Assembly: GCF_040807025.1 (NCBI RefSeq)
Contig: NC_090945.1
Coordinates: 73,109,088-73,173,087 of the forward strand
Source: Struthio camelus
Lineage: Eukaryota > Chordata > Aves > Struthioniformes > Struthionidae
DNA length: 64,000 bases
Reading direction: 5' to 3'
Below, in pieces: positions 9,315 to 22,850 of this stretch (positions are counted from its first letter, which is position 1; every line of letters begins with the position of its first letter). The translations under genes were made by a program, and so were the position numbers. The notes below the pieces were generated by a model. It saw nothing but the letters and a program-made list of their open reading frames with translations, ran no database searches and was not told where the DNA came from.

Positions 9315-11583
9315 TTTGATTTTCTGTTTTGATGGAAATATTCTTGTCAGCAGCAGGACCTATCTTACATAGAAAGGCACTGTATAAGTCTCTGCTGCTG
9401 TTTTTGTAGCCTTCCAAATTTTGCACAGGTGTTTGGCATGGTAGCTACCACTGAGGAATTTCTAAGTGGCTTGTTCTCCAAAAAGTGTAAGTGCTTGGGA
9501 GGCATAACAGTTTACCTGAATTGTTCTATATGTGTTATGTAGTGTGCATGGAACTCAGGATAGGCTTTTGGAATAACCAAGAATAAATAATTCATGGCAA
9601 GCAAGATAATCCAAGCCAAGATCAGGAAGAACTCCCAAAATCAAACAAACTGGGAGAAAACAAGGTTCTTACCTATATCTCAGCCCCACTGATTTTGCAA
9701 TTACTGCTTTCCAAATTCATAAATCATATCTCCCATCCCTGCTATAAATGGCTCTTGCAGTGAAAATTTCCGGTCCTGTTCCTGCAGCTGTGCCGGTTTT
9801 CTTTGCCAACAGAGTAGTCTTTCGGAGAGCTGTGTTCTGCTGGATTAGAGAAACTGAATGGTGGAAAAGGAAGCACATTGGAAAAGCCAGTGTACCTACA
9901 CTGACATTTTGTTGATAGGGAACTGGGGGCTGCTGTGGAGGAAAGAACCAACGGCATAAAAGGCTTAGGCATATGTGATGTCTATATTATAAACTTAAAG
10001 AATATAAGCAGCAGTTAGGAGATAGTCTGAACATTTGAACATCTCCTTACTGACTTCTGTGCAACACTTTAAAAGAAATCTATCTTTGGAAAACTTGTTC
10101 AGGATGTGAGATGAGTTGTAGCAAAATATCTAAAAAAGCTTTTTTTTTTTTTTTTAATAAGACATATTGTGGTCAAAAGTATGGGGATATTAAACATACT
10201 GTGCAATACAGTGCAATATCAGCTCACTTCCAGTTGCATTCAAGGGACTAGTCTTTCAGTGCTGCAGGGGAGACCATTAGGCTGGCAACAGTCATTCCTC
10301 CCTAACACCTCCCAGAAGAACAGTGAGGAACAGCGGTGGGCACCTCCTCCCATCTGGCTCTGGTGTGGCATCCCACAGGTCAGTAGTTGCATTTGGCATG
10401 AAAGTGAAAGAGTTCCTTGATGTGGCTGTGGGTTACAAAGGCAGCAATAATGCGGGAATGCAGTTTTTGAGACTCTTAAGTAACATTCCCTCCAGTGAAA
10501 GGAGGGAAATTCAGGCCTGTATGAAATGCTGCCCCCAGCTGAACTGGAAAATGACTGAGAATATCTTAGGAAGAAAAAACAGTGAGATATTATGATCCTG
10601 CTTACAGATGCTCAAAGAAAGTACATCTTGTCCCACCAAGACTGTCTTTATATAATCTCTTCTGAATGTGGGGATAAGAACCAAGAACTGTGGGATTTTG
10701 TTAGCCAAACACAAGACTTTTTTCTTTCTTGTGGACTCCTCGTGCAATGGCAATGCTGGGAAAAGAGGAGGAGGAACCCTCCTGATGCTAAGCCTAGCGG
10801 GTAGTGACTTCTGGGACCAAGCATGGGAGAGCAGAGAAGGGAAGAAAAGATTGTCTTGTTCGTTTTTGAGATGTCACAGTATTTTGACTTCACTGGAATG
10901 AGCTAATGCTAAGAAGGTGGGGAAGGTGTGGAGGAGGAAAAGTTGCCACTGAGCTCAATCAGTACAAGGTAAACATTCCCAAGGGAATATTCAGGGAAAG
11001 AGATGGAGAAATTCAAGGTCAGCCTGGTAGCAGAGCTCAACAGGCAGTTTCTTATCATGGTAAAATATGTGAGGAGAATAATGGGAATGGCAAGTGCAAA
11101 TTACCCATTGAAATCAGCAGAGAGGCAGGGATTTTCTGGTAGGGTAGAGTATGGCAGAGTGTAGAGTAGCTGTAGTAAGCAGTGTGCATTGGGCAGTTCA
11201 GCTGATCTCTCTTGAGTTCTGCTTAATTTCATGAGATAATTATTAAGTCCATTACCTTAAGTGCATTCCTACTACCCAGCATAAGCCTATATACGAGCCT
11301 TTGCTGAATTTTCTGCCCTATTTGTTAACAGTATGTACATGTGTTTATGTAAGCTTCCTGACAACAGGAAAAGGTAAGAGATTATTATGCTGCAATGATC
11401 AAAACCTTATACTGGCAGCAAAGATTTTTTTTCCTGACTAAATCTTGCTTTGAATTTCCTTAGCTTCAATGTGAATTTTTCATGTATAATACAGAATGTT
11501 TGCAGAAGCAGAATAGGTTAAAGTCTGTAGATTTTCTTCTTCTTTTCTTAAAGAAGAACAAAGCTGTCTTACTCTCTGGGTTC

Positions 11584-11640
11584 AATCTCTAATATATTAC
11601 CTAATCTCTAATATATTATCTTTAAATCTCTAATATATTA
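11584..11640 (+). repeat. Three copies of a 16-bp AT-rich motif
   Basis: The motif AATCTCTAATATATTA occurs exactly three times, starting at 11584, 11603 and 11625, with spacers of 3 and 6 bases. It is a short tandem-like expansion in intron 1. Confidence 0.85.
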
Positions 11641-14587
11641 TCTATCTTGAAGAATAATACCAGCTTCAATGTGTCTCTATTTGATGCTAGGAAACTATCT
11701 ACTGTATGAGAAATACTTATTCATTTCACATGGTATCTGCAGATGACTGCTAAGACCCAAGATGCCCATGCCTTCTCAGTACACAAGAAGGCTGAGTGCT
11801 ACAGTATCACATAAACTATTAATTGAATCAGCTGTAGGCCATGATAAATATATTACTTCATGGATCTCCCTTTGGCTTTACTTTAAAGCATGTAAAATTA
11901 ATGTTCCACTGGATTCCCCCTCACCCAAGTTCTTGCTCTTCTTTTTCTTATGTTTTGGAGCGTATATCAGACAGGCTTTTATTGCACTTACTCTATGCAA
12001 AAAATTATTCATAGATCCTTTATCTGTCAATAGCTAGATTGTAGAGGAAAGGATGAAGACATCTGTTGCTTCACTAGTAAGTACTACCAGTCTTTCAGAT
12101 TCTTCACTTAGCAGAATTTGACAAAGAGAAGGAAATTGCAACATGTGACCTGTTTTCAGGACGTCCCTGGGAAAATCAGTGCTATATATTGATGTCTTCC
12201 CTTGGACAGTCAGCATTCACCAGAAATGTGTGGCAATAAGGAACTCTAGGAGTAGGGGTGTACTTTTGTATTCCAGGGAAAAGGTCTTTCTTCCTTTTGC
12301 TATAGAACACATTATTTTCCACCCAATGACCAGAAGAATTGCTTACACTCTAAAAACATCTCGCACCTGATCCATTTGACCTCATCTTCAGCTTCCTTCA
12401 TTTCCGCGTTGACTCTCATCAACCTGTGTATCCTCATGAGTAAATCAAACAATCCAAATGGACAGGCTAGGATTTTTAAGGCACTTAGTTTTGTTTTTAA
12501 CCTCTGGAAAGTTAAATTCTGTAAAATATGTTCCTAAAAATAGGATACCTCTTCTTAAATCAGTGGCTTGGCTCTAGAGTTTGGCATCTTTGTACTTTTT
12601 TCAATCTGGTATTCTTTTGTCTATCAGGAAATCTTCCCGGCAGTATGCACCAAGGAAAGTGAAATTTCAGTTTATTGCACTTGTATCTATTCAATCCACC
12701 TTTTTTTTTTTTTTTTCCGTTTTGCATATGCTTAGTTTCTGCTCTAACTAGTAAAAGACTCTTTCTATTTATAATCAGTTTTTCTTCACCCTCTTCTGTC
12801 TGGCACTAGTCTTGACACAAGAGTGTCAAACTCTATAATACTTTATTCTTAGAAACGTTTTACCCTATTTTCTGACATGCTTATTAAGCGTAATAAAAAC
12901 ACACAAATTACTTTCATTTATTCCATAATTAACGCAAAGGCATTTTCCTTTTAAATTGAAGGAACCCCTCTTAAAGTATAATTACAAAGCATTACTGGAG
13001 TTGGAGGCGGCTTGTTATACAGGTTTTTAAAGCTTTAATTATAACTAAATGTAGCTGATGAAACTGAAATTTATTCTTAAAATTTTATATCCTCTGAAGT
13101 ATTTTTTAGAAAAGTTATACTATCATAACATGAAAATCTATATTTTATGTTTCATTAATCTTTTTCTTCTTTCTTCTATATTGAAGATATTTATTTTGAA
13201 TACTTTTCATCAAATCTACCCTGCAGGTTGGTTATCTGACTAAAACTGAAATATAAATTAAATCTATTCTTTTTAGCCTCATGCTTCTATCTGGCAATAT
13301 TTTAATTGCTTCTGGGTTTGTTTTCACTCTCTTTCTCTCTCTTTCCTATTTTTTTTAATTCTAGTTCTTTGAATTTTGCAAAGTTTGGGGTAAGTTCTAA
13401 AACTTACATACTTTTTTTGATCAAAATGCCCTATCATTTTTAATTTTACTTAAAACTGAAAAAAAATCAAGCACTAACTTCATAATTGTATTACTGACAC
13501 TATTCTGTGTAACACTGTTGTATCAAATAACATAAATATATTACAATAGATCATACAAAAAGTAATTTCCTTCTTTTTCTTGCTTTTCAAGTGAAGGTAA
13601 GGGAACACCTGCTGTTTCTTATTTAAAATCTGAAAATGCAGACTGAGTTAATCCCTCTATTAATTATTATTTCCTTATGACATTGTTCTGACTCCCTTGC
13701 TGAGCAACAAAAACTATTCTTGGTCCCCCTGATTAGCCAGCTCCCTGGTTAAGAGTTCCTCTGTTAAAGCAGAGTTGTAATACAATTACAAAATCACAAC
13801 TAGCTATAGATTCGGAGTGTCCTCCACACTTTTCTGAAAGCATCCTAAACTTCCCTCTGGATTGTCTAATAATTTTTTCACATTATGTTATGAAGATTAT
13901 ATTTAGGTCTTTTGAGTTTGATACACTGCCATTCCACACTAACTGGAAGAGCTGTTTTTGTGTGTTAGGCTTAGATAAATCTTTCTCCAGGCTGTAAAGC
14001 CTGCAAGCTCTTTTGGGGCAATACTACACCTTAGGCACTATAATTTGTTACACATAGCTTGAAGTCAAAGAACAAAAGCTAGTCAAAAGATCATTTCTGA
14101 GAAGTAGCAACAAGTTTTTATTTTAATCCCAACTTTCAGCCTATGAAGACTGCAGATATAGCTATGCAATCTTAGGTACAGGGAATTACTATAAAACAAA
14201 ATTAGAATCTTCACGGAGACTTGTTTGGATAATGGAAGGAGAAGAGTAGCCAAAAGTCACATGCAGCGTCATGATTCCTCTCTGCCTACCCTTGACATGA
14301 TTTTTCAGTAACATGCCGATTATGCCGTTATTTTCAAACTCTTTTCCAGCCCAGTGACATATCTTTAAGGTCTTCAGCTTAAGTTTTTAAGCTGAACTAT
14401 TATACTAGATTGTTTTATGGTATAATAATAACAATAACAGATAAAAATGTACCATATAAAGAGAAATACATTTTTAATATGAAAGTCTCAGCAAAAACTC
14501 ACTGTTGAAACTCTTTGTTGCATGATTTATTGTTCTATAAAACAAAAATGTCACCACTAAGTCCTAGAAGACTTTTCTGGAAAAGAG

Positions 14588-14739
14588 TCACAGAATCACA
14601 GAATCGTTTAGGTTGGAAGGGACCTCTGGAGATCATCTAGTGCAACCTCCCTGCTCAAGCAGGGTCCTCTAGAGCATATTACCCAGGATCACATCCAGAC
14701 GGGTTTTGAATATCTCCAGGGAAGGAGACTCCACTACCT
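14588..14739 (-). mobile_element. Avian CR1 LINE 3' fragment, about 150 bp
   Basis: On the plus strand it begins with TCACAGAATCACAGAAT, the reverse complement of the CR1 tail octamers, and continues through the typical GAGATCATCTAGT and CTGCTCAAGCAGGGTC blocks to CCACTACCT. The element is therefore on the minus strand, with its 3' end at the lower coordinate. It is closely similar to the matching part of the copy at 17144, so the two probably belong to one subfamily. The recognisable similarity ends near 14739. The next 80 bases may be a more diverged continuation. Confidence 0.93.
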
Positions 14740-17143
14740 AAAATAGAGAATTTTTTTCTGATGACCCAAACTTTCTGCACTGCAATCCTTGTTCTTTTGG
14801 AGTTAGAGAGCTCTCTGCCAATGGACGTGAAAAGAGAACAGCTAGAGAAGAGGCCAGCTGCCCAGGTTAATTGTAAACATTGGCTGTAGGCAGAAAAAAA
14901 TTTAAGTGATGCTGATCTGGTGGCCAGTCAAATTCTAGTTGTTCCTAGGATAAAATCTTCCCTCTGAATAGCTTTTCACAAGGCTTTATTGAGAGTGGGA
15001 GAGGTCATATTTGTTTTTTAGAGGAGATTAAGTAATATATGGCAGGGACAAAATGTCACGTTTTCAGCAGTTCAGCACCACTCCTGATTGCTGCCTTGAT
15101 TTGAGCCCTCCGGTTCTCCGAAGTCAGGAGTCATCAGTCCATCACACAGGTATCGGAGGGAGCACAGGCACAAATTTTAAATGCAATGATGGAAAGCCAC
15201 CCTTTCGGTGGGAAACGTAGGTGCCACCTCCTACAGAGAAAAGATGCTGCAGTCTTATCAATTTCCAGTGAGATGCCTGAGATGAGAACTTGAATGCTTC
15301 TCTGGCCACACAAATACAAATACATGTGTTTCAAAAACTGCAGGATCAGCTTTCAGCCTCCTAACCTTCCTCAGTTATGTGGATCATATACAGCTTCTGA
15401 TCCACAAACATAGGTGAATCAATAGTATCCTAAGCTTTGAGAGACATTATACCCAGGATGTTGCTAAGAACATCCTGCAAAGTTATATACTAATTTTAAA
15501 AAGAAAAATGCAGCCTAGCAGACCACCTTGGGAAGACTGCTGACTGCTATCATATGCCATATGTTTCTTCCAGTCTCTAGTTATTTGAGCTGATTTGCAG
15601 TTCTTTTTCCTTCTATATTTGTTGACTGACATATCCCCCTCCGCCCCCCAAAGAGGATAGAAAATAAACATTTTTTGTTATTTCTGAAGCTTTTTTCTGT
15701 ACTGTAAAGAAACCAAGAATTTTAAATATTTTTTTCATGAGCAGCCAGAGGAAGCTCTCACATACTAATTTTTACTATCTTATCCTAGTTAAATATACAG
15801 ATAAATATATATTTATAGATAATCTATATATACACATGATGTTTTTGTAGGTGAATTACTCTCATCAAAACAAACTTTGTTTATGTGGTAGGAAACTAAG
15901 AACTGAGTCACCAACATTCATTATTTTCGTCTAACACTTATAATTAAGCTTATTTGAGATTTTATTTCTGTGATTATACAGAATTGGTATAACTGCATTT
16001 AGTAACACTGAGTGGTTCAGAAATTTAGACTAAAAAGCCCTCTGCTGCATCAAACAATTTTACCCTTTGCAGTTCACTATTTGTTTGTGCTTGCAGCTGA
16101 TAACTTGTTGTTAAAATTGGAAGTTATGTTCTTGCCATTAATATTTATCGGCTATGCACTGATAGATTCAACAGGTGAATCTTTTATTTCGTTTCTGTTG
16201 TGTGATGATATAAGGTAGGTCTTTGTAAGCTAAGCTAAGGCTTTGAGAGTTTACTGAACTGCTGCTGTCAAGGCCTGCCACCTGCCTGGGCTGGGCTCAA
16301 GTCCTCCTCCTCCCCTTAGAAATCTCTGCGCCAGCTGATATGAGAGCTGAGGAATGGAGCCGAGGTGGGTTTGACTTATTTGTCAGTGCGTCTATGCTTA
16401 TTTTGCTTTATATCTTTCATATTTAGTTTTGCTAGTGGATAGATAAGACTAAAGCCCAGATTTCCATATTTATATTTACTGCTTTATCAATGCTTGGCCT
16501 TATCAGCTTTCATGTAATTGCTTCTGGTGCATTAATAAGCTTACTTTTATGAGGTTGGAACTATCTTTACTTCGCCATTGGAAGTATTGCCCAGAGGTAA
16601 GTAATGTAATGATCAGAGAATAAGTAATCAGCTGCAAGTGAAAAACTATTACTGTTAGGTGGCCGCTGTATGTACAGCAGTTAGCCCATCTCTGTCATTC
16701 TCAGTACTAAAGCTACCAATTCTTTCATTAGATATCTAAATGAGATCATATCCTTCATTTGAGATGAAGAAATTTGAGTTGCCCTGAATATTCTGCAAGT
16801 TCTTTATGAATTAATTATAGTTTTCCTACTCTTTCCACACAATCCCGAGGGAAGACTGTCACAAAAGGTGAAACATCCAAATAAAAAGGCATTTTAAGGT
16901 CAACTAATAGTGCAGGTTATTGCTTCAACTGAAATGGGCACAAACTGATCATGTAGAACCCTGGTTCAAATTCAACAAAAGATAGATTTTGAACATGAAG
17001 GTAGGAAAGCCTCCGGGAAGCATGCAAGAGCTTTCAGTCAAAAAAGGCAAACAGAATGAAGGAATTCTTATAAAATCAAATTATTCGCACAGCGAAATAG
17101 AGTAAGAATCCTAGCTAGAATAAAAAAGAGGCCTCCTTTTGGT

Positions 17144-18320
17144 TCACAGAATCACAGAATGGTTGAAGTTGGAACCTCTGGAGATCATCTAGTCCAACCC
17201 CGCTGCTCAAGCAGGGTCCTCTACAGCACATTGCCCAGGATCATGTCCAGACGGGTTTTGAATATCTCCAGGGAAGGAGACTCCACTACCTCTCTGGGCA
17301 ACCTCGTCCAGTGCTCAGTCACCCTCACAGTAAAGAAGTTTTTCCTCATGTTCAGATGGAACTGCCTGTGTTTCAGTTTGTGCTTGTTGCCTCTAGTCTT
17401 GTCCCTGGGCACCACGGAGAAGAGTCACCTCCCATCCTCTTGACACCCTCCCGTCAAGTACTTATACACATTGATGAGCTCCCCTCTCAGTCTCCTCTTC
17501 TCCAGGCTGAACAGGCCCAGCTCCCTCAGCCTTTCTTCAGAGGAGAGATGCTCCAGTCCCTCCATCATTTTAGCAGCCCTCCGCTGGACTCTCTCCAGGA
17601 GCTCTATGTCTCTCTTGTCCTGGAGAGCCCAGGACTGGACACAGTACTCCAGGTGAGGCCTCCCCAGGGCTGAGTAGAGGGGCAGGATCACCTCCCTCGA
17701 CCTGCTGGCAACACTCTGCCTCATGCAGCCCAGGATCCCATTGGCCTTCTTGGCCACAAGGGCACATTGCTGGCTCATGGTCAACTTGTTGTCCACCAGC
17801 ACTCCCAAGTCCTTCTCGGCAGAGCTGCTTTCCAGCAGGTCAGCCCCCAGCCTGTCCTGGTGCATGGGGTTATTCCTCCCCAGGTGCAGGACCCTGCCCT
17901 TGCCTTTGAGTTTCATGAGGTTCCTCTCTGCAAATCTCTCCAGCCTGTCGAGGTCCCTCTGAGTGGCAGCATAGCCCTCTGGTGTATCAGCCTCTATCAT
18001 CGGCAAACTTGCTGAGGAGGTACTCTGTTTCTCCGTCCAGGTCACTGATGAATAAGTTAAGCAATAGTGGACCCAGTATTGACCCCTGGGGGACACCACT
18101 AGCTACAGGCCTCCAAGTAGGCTCTGTGCATTGATCACAGCCCTCTGAGCCAGTTCAGTCAGTTCTCAATCCACCTCACCTTTCACTCATCCAGCTTCCT
18201 GAGCTTACCTGTGAGGATGGGATGGGAGACAGTGTCAAAAGCCTTGCTGAAGTCCAGGTAGACAACATCCACTGCTCTGCCCTCATCTACCCAGCCAGTC
18301 ATCCCATCATAGAAGGCTAG
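17144..18320 (-). mobile_element. Avian CR1 LINE, 5'-truncated, about 1.18 kb
   Basis: On the plus strand the element starts with the reversed tail octamers (TCACAGAATCACAGAAT) and the GATCATCTAGTCCAACCCC block, and extends to an abrupt end in reverse-transcriptase sequence near 18320. It thus lies on the minus strand, with an intact 3' end and a truncated 5' end, the usual state of CR1 insertions in birds. It covers the C-terminal part of ORF2 and the 3' UTR. It is inserted in intron 1 antisense to STK32B. It is younger than the relic at 5230, judging by how easily its protein is read. Confidence 0.96.
17221..18105 (-). pseudogene. CR1 ORF2 (reverse transcriptase C-terminal part), broken by frameshifts
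   Basis: This is the remains of the CR1 reverse-transcriptase frame. Minus-strand reading near 18100 gives the [10 protein letters not shown] block and then the FADD active-site motif, which is followed by a frameshift and a stop. A second frame continues with DTPEG, then [23 protein letters not shown] and [14 protein letters not shown]. It continues through [21 protein letters not shown] and [13 protein letters not shown] to [16 protein letters not shown] near 17425. A third frame carries the end: HRQFHLNMRKNFFTVRVTEHW, then LPREVVESPSLEIFKTRLD. The order and content match the family closely. At least two frameshifts separate the pieces, so no functional enzyme is made. Confidence 0.93.
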
Positions 18321-21300
18321 AGGTTGCATTCCACAATCAAAACCATAACGATAGATTCAGGTCAGTCCTCCTGGAATCTCAGATTTTGTTCTGAGGTTCC
18401 ATCTCTGAATTTTTTTTTTTTTTTGCATGTACAACTTGATTTTAAAAATTTAAGAGACCTATGTGTAAGATACAACTTATGAGTGCTGAAGCACACAGTG
18501 AAAGTAATTTAACTGCAGCAGATGGATAACAATGGGTAGGTTAAAGGGTGGAGTTAATGAAGAAGATCCAGCCCTCTTAAAAGTAAACTATCTCTTATTT
18601 AAACAGGCCATGGCAATCTGACTAGTACAAGAAGCATCTAGCTTCTCATAGATGGTAAGGCACTACTTCATGCCCATTCCTGATTGATATCCTAGTAATG
18701 GAATACTTGATAGTTACTGTAACCTCTACATATTGGAATACTGGCATTTAAATGCGCTCACATATTCGTTACCTATTGTGTTAATTTAATTCAATACTTT
18801 GCATAGCTTTCTCACATAGGTCTTTTCACAGTAGTCTAAGCTGAGGCTGAGCTGAAATGGAGTCCTTGGCACGTGGTCAGGCTGTGGGGAGAGGACACAG
18901 GTAGGCTGGTCAGGGCCCGTGAGGCCCATTAGGGCCCTGATAGACACAGGTGTTTTTTCAAGTTGATATTTGTGACTTTTTTGATGAGGTAGAGCCATGA
19001 GAAACAAATGCCTAGACATCTTCAGAAAAATGGTATAATATTCTTGATTTCTTTTTCTATTTCAATATTATTTTAAAATCCTAGAAGATAAACCAGGCCT
19101 GGACAGGCACATTTAAAGCCAGTAGGTTTGCCTGCTTTCGAAAGGTTGTTGCTGAGAGAACATCTCTACTCTCAGACTGATAAGCAGTAGTCTTATAATG
19201 ACAAATGAAAAATAAGCCTACCACTCCACATTTCAGGCACACTTCTGTTACAAGTTACAACTGACATCATTCATTTGAAGACCATGAGGTAAGTTTGGGT
19301 TTAAAAGCAGTAAATGGGAGGTAATCCCAATTGGAATATGAATCTTTTTCATCCTTTGGAGTCCTTATTAGGCCCCAGGGTTTCATTTATAGTTGTTGTA
19401 AAGGAAAAAAAGAAGAAGAGATTATTCTTTCAGATATCTGCAATTCTGGAGACAGACCTCTACAGATGCTCCTCGTCTCTAGGGATTTAGGGATTTAAAT
19501 TTAGAAGAAAAAAACAAGAGCAAGTCACACTTTGTCTTGGTGTTCAGTTAAAATCCTGTCCGCACAGCTCCCTAACCTCTCATTAACATAGCACTAAGAT
19601 CAAATTTTTTGAAATCCGTCTTTGCAAGGAGTGTGGTCCAGGAGCCATGACCCAAAGAACCCTAAAGCAAATGGGTTTCAAAGCGCCCTCCCCCGACTTG
19701 CATTATAGAGGCCTCCACATGAATAAGATTGAATGATGTCTTATGGAGGATTTTATTGGTAACTCCATGGAAAGAATTGTCCTTCACCTGGGGATACCTC
19801 TTGTGAATTTTATTGTAGGAGAAAACAGCCTAGACCACTAAAATTTGACATTTTATTCCCATAGCAACTTCCCTCAGAGAGCCTTCCAGTTCAGTTATTA
19901 ATGAGGTTATCCTCATAGTAACTCTGAGAGAGGTGAATACTCCCACTTTCTAGCTGAAAAAGATTCCTCTCAGTTTATTATATGTTTCCTCATCTCACAG
20001 GGGAAGTCTATTATAGTTAAAGTGGAACTTAGACTTTCTGTATTTCAACCAATGCATTTTCTTAAGGGTTATCTTTTCTATCAGCCTCTTTCTCCTAGCA
20101 ATAGATTTCAGAGATTCATTTTCTCAGCTCATTCCTAAGTAAGCAGCATCATCAGTCAGAAACCCTCTTTTCTCAACAAATAGGATTTATGTTTTATTAC
20201 TCATGAAAGGTCTTAAAAACATTTTACATTTGAGCGAGTTCTGAAACTTTTCTCCTTAGTTTCAATGTCACGTTTACCCTTCAGAAGAGCTATGAGCAGC
20301 ACACAGACTCACAAAGGCTTCATTGCCTGTGGCTGTGATAAGGTCTCGTACGTCAGTTCCATTGTTCTTTGATTTTTGATGTTTCCAGTATTGCTACTAA
20401 GTTAATAGCTTTTCTGAACTAAACCTCTGTCCTGTAGCAAAACAGAACTGTTTTCATAGCAACAAAAAGGAATCTTTTAATTAAAACTTTCACTGATCTT
20501 AAAAAAATTAAATTCAGTGACTTATGAGTCTATAATAGTAGAATTTTATAAATTACTACTTCATAATAGGATACATGGATGAGTGATTGAGATGATATCA
20601 GAGGTTCCAATTACTTTCTGCTAAGACAAGTTAGTCCATGCAAAAGACTTGCTGTACTAGAAAATGGGTTACCTGAATGTTGTATGCTAGCAGACTGTAG
20701 ATACAACTGAATCAGATGCAAAGATCTGTTATGGTAAACAAACCTGTTTCCCTTAGTTATCCTGAAGCTCTGACTCTGCCTAACTAAATCCTAATGACAG
20801 TGATGTAGTAGATTGTATGTTTATCATGTTTGACTGTACATAGCAAAAGGTTCATCCATTTTTGTCAGACTGTGTAATTATTTCTAAGCAACTGCTAAAA
20901 ATATTTAATATAAGACAACCTGCAAGCCTTAGAACTGGTTAATCATGCTGCTAGCAGTCCTTGGAAAGCAGACACAACTAGATACTTACCTGCTGATCGG
21001 TTCATGTTTGAAGGAGTGGTTGTCTTGTCATCAGTGATGACAGCTAACAGTTTCTTTTCTGCTTTCATTTTGATTAGGAGTTCTTCTATGACTCTAAAGG
21101 TCAGGGTGAAAAATGGAGACGAAAAGATGCCAGTATGTGGACTGGATTGTAGCAAGGCCATTTGTCCCTGATCAGCCACATTCTGTGTTTCTTTGACTGA
21201 GCATAGTGGCAATAAGGTCAAGGTTATGAAATTAAGTCAGTTGCAATGAATGGCCATTATCGTCCAATGCACCGAACCTAATAGTGACTTCATTTCAGTT

Positions 21301-22764
21301 CTTCATTTTGCATAGCTACACTGCCCCACAACCTAGAGAAAAAATGTGGTGCTTTCATATGGCCAGTCATGTTCAATCCTTTGTTCAAGAAGTGAATGTC
21401 TCTACAGCACTGATGTTTAACTGTTTTCAACTGCAATTAAATGTTTTCGGGCCTGCAAATTGATGCAGGTGCCCAGGCTCTGACCATTCACAGACACAGA
21501 TGATGTTTACCAGCTGAAGGTGAGAGTTATGTAAACATTTCATTTCACCCTAAGGGAGGGCATCTGGCTTCTGACATTATTTTTCTTACCACTGAATTCT
21601 CCACCACACACACAAAATCCCTGATCAATCATTAAAGGCCTTCCACAGCAATCTGCAGTTGTTTGTCGTTTGCTGAAAAATAGTAATAGACTTAGCAATG
21701 CGAATTTCTTTCACCTTTATGTTAAGCCTAAAACAGAAAGGCCCTATACTTGAAGCCCAGCTATCTTTTTAGTTTAAAGTACGGGTGATTCACTAGTCAT
21801 CATGAACAAATACCAACGAGCAGTTAGGAAGGGTCACTTCAAAATAACACTGCAAAAGGATCATGCTAAATTGGCCTACGTGATCTAGGCCACCTAGTCT
21901 GTCATCAGCTCTCAATTTCTTGCTCTCAATCTGTGGTACCACATTACTGCTGTCTAGGTCAGATCAACTCCCCTCTACCCTCATGGGCGTGAGAAGCAGC
22001 ATTAAAAGAGCATCTTGTCTGTGGTTCCTCTGCAAGGGGTTTGTGCAGAGCTGATCCCTGTCCTCAGCTGCAGTTGGTCATGATTTCATCCCTACTCTTA
22101 GTCTGCACGATGTTATAGTTCTACCCGTTTGTGAGCTTTCTGATGCCTTTTCATTTAGGTAATATCCTAGGGCAGGAACTATTATAAAATGAATTGCCTT
22201 TTGCAGTATTAAATTATATTCATGCTTACCGCTATTGTATTTTGTCTCCTTTTCCTTTTGGGCTCTCTCAGCTGCTGCAATTTTAAATCTTGGGTTTTAA
22301 ATCTTGGTCAAGGGAGCTTCACCTTGGTTGTTGCCTATAGCATTAGCCATAATTGGGATTTCTGAAGACCTTGCATGACCCAAGAAAAAAACGAGTGAAA
22401 ACCATTATCCTCCACAGTAATTTTTGCAGCTCACATCATCAACAGTTATATTAGATAGTTATTCTTTCCTGTTCTATGTTGCACTCCTCATAAGGATATG
22501 CTGTCAGCTTGTGCTTGATTCCTACTAGATTGTCCAGATGACTTTTTGTAAAGAAAACACATCTTTCATTTTCTTTGTATTTTCTACATAATTCTATCAG
22601 GTTTAACTTTTTTTTTGGCTTGTTAATTACCTAATGGATATAAAATTGTTAAATGAGTGCCATAAATGAATTAATAGTTTTTTTAGTTATATATATATAA
22701 CTTTACTTTCAAGTAAAAGCAGTCAGACTTTAGATTATATTAATTTAAATCTTTCTGGCATGGG

Positions 22765-22850
22765 ATGATTATTGTTATTCCTACTTATTTTCGGACCAAA
22801 GCTGAGGCAGATTGGCCACCTTCCTGAGACTGCCATCTGTGGCAAAAGGC
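22765..22850 (-). mobile_element. Possible MIR SINE fossil
   Basis: The plus strand contains ATTATTGTTATTCCTACTTA followed by CCAAAGCTGAGGCAGATTGG. This is reminiscent of the reverse complement of the MIR core, in which an ATTTTACAG stretch precedes GAGGAAACTGAGGCA. The match is short and degraded. Confidence 0.3.

Noticed and set aside
17425..18099. A 224-codon minus-strand frame as a host gene
   Set aside because: Its content is CR1 reverse transcriptase and it lies within a 5'-truncated CR1 copy with frameshifts, so it is annotated as a transposon pseudogene.
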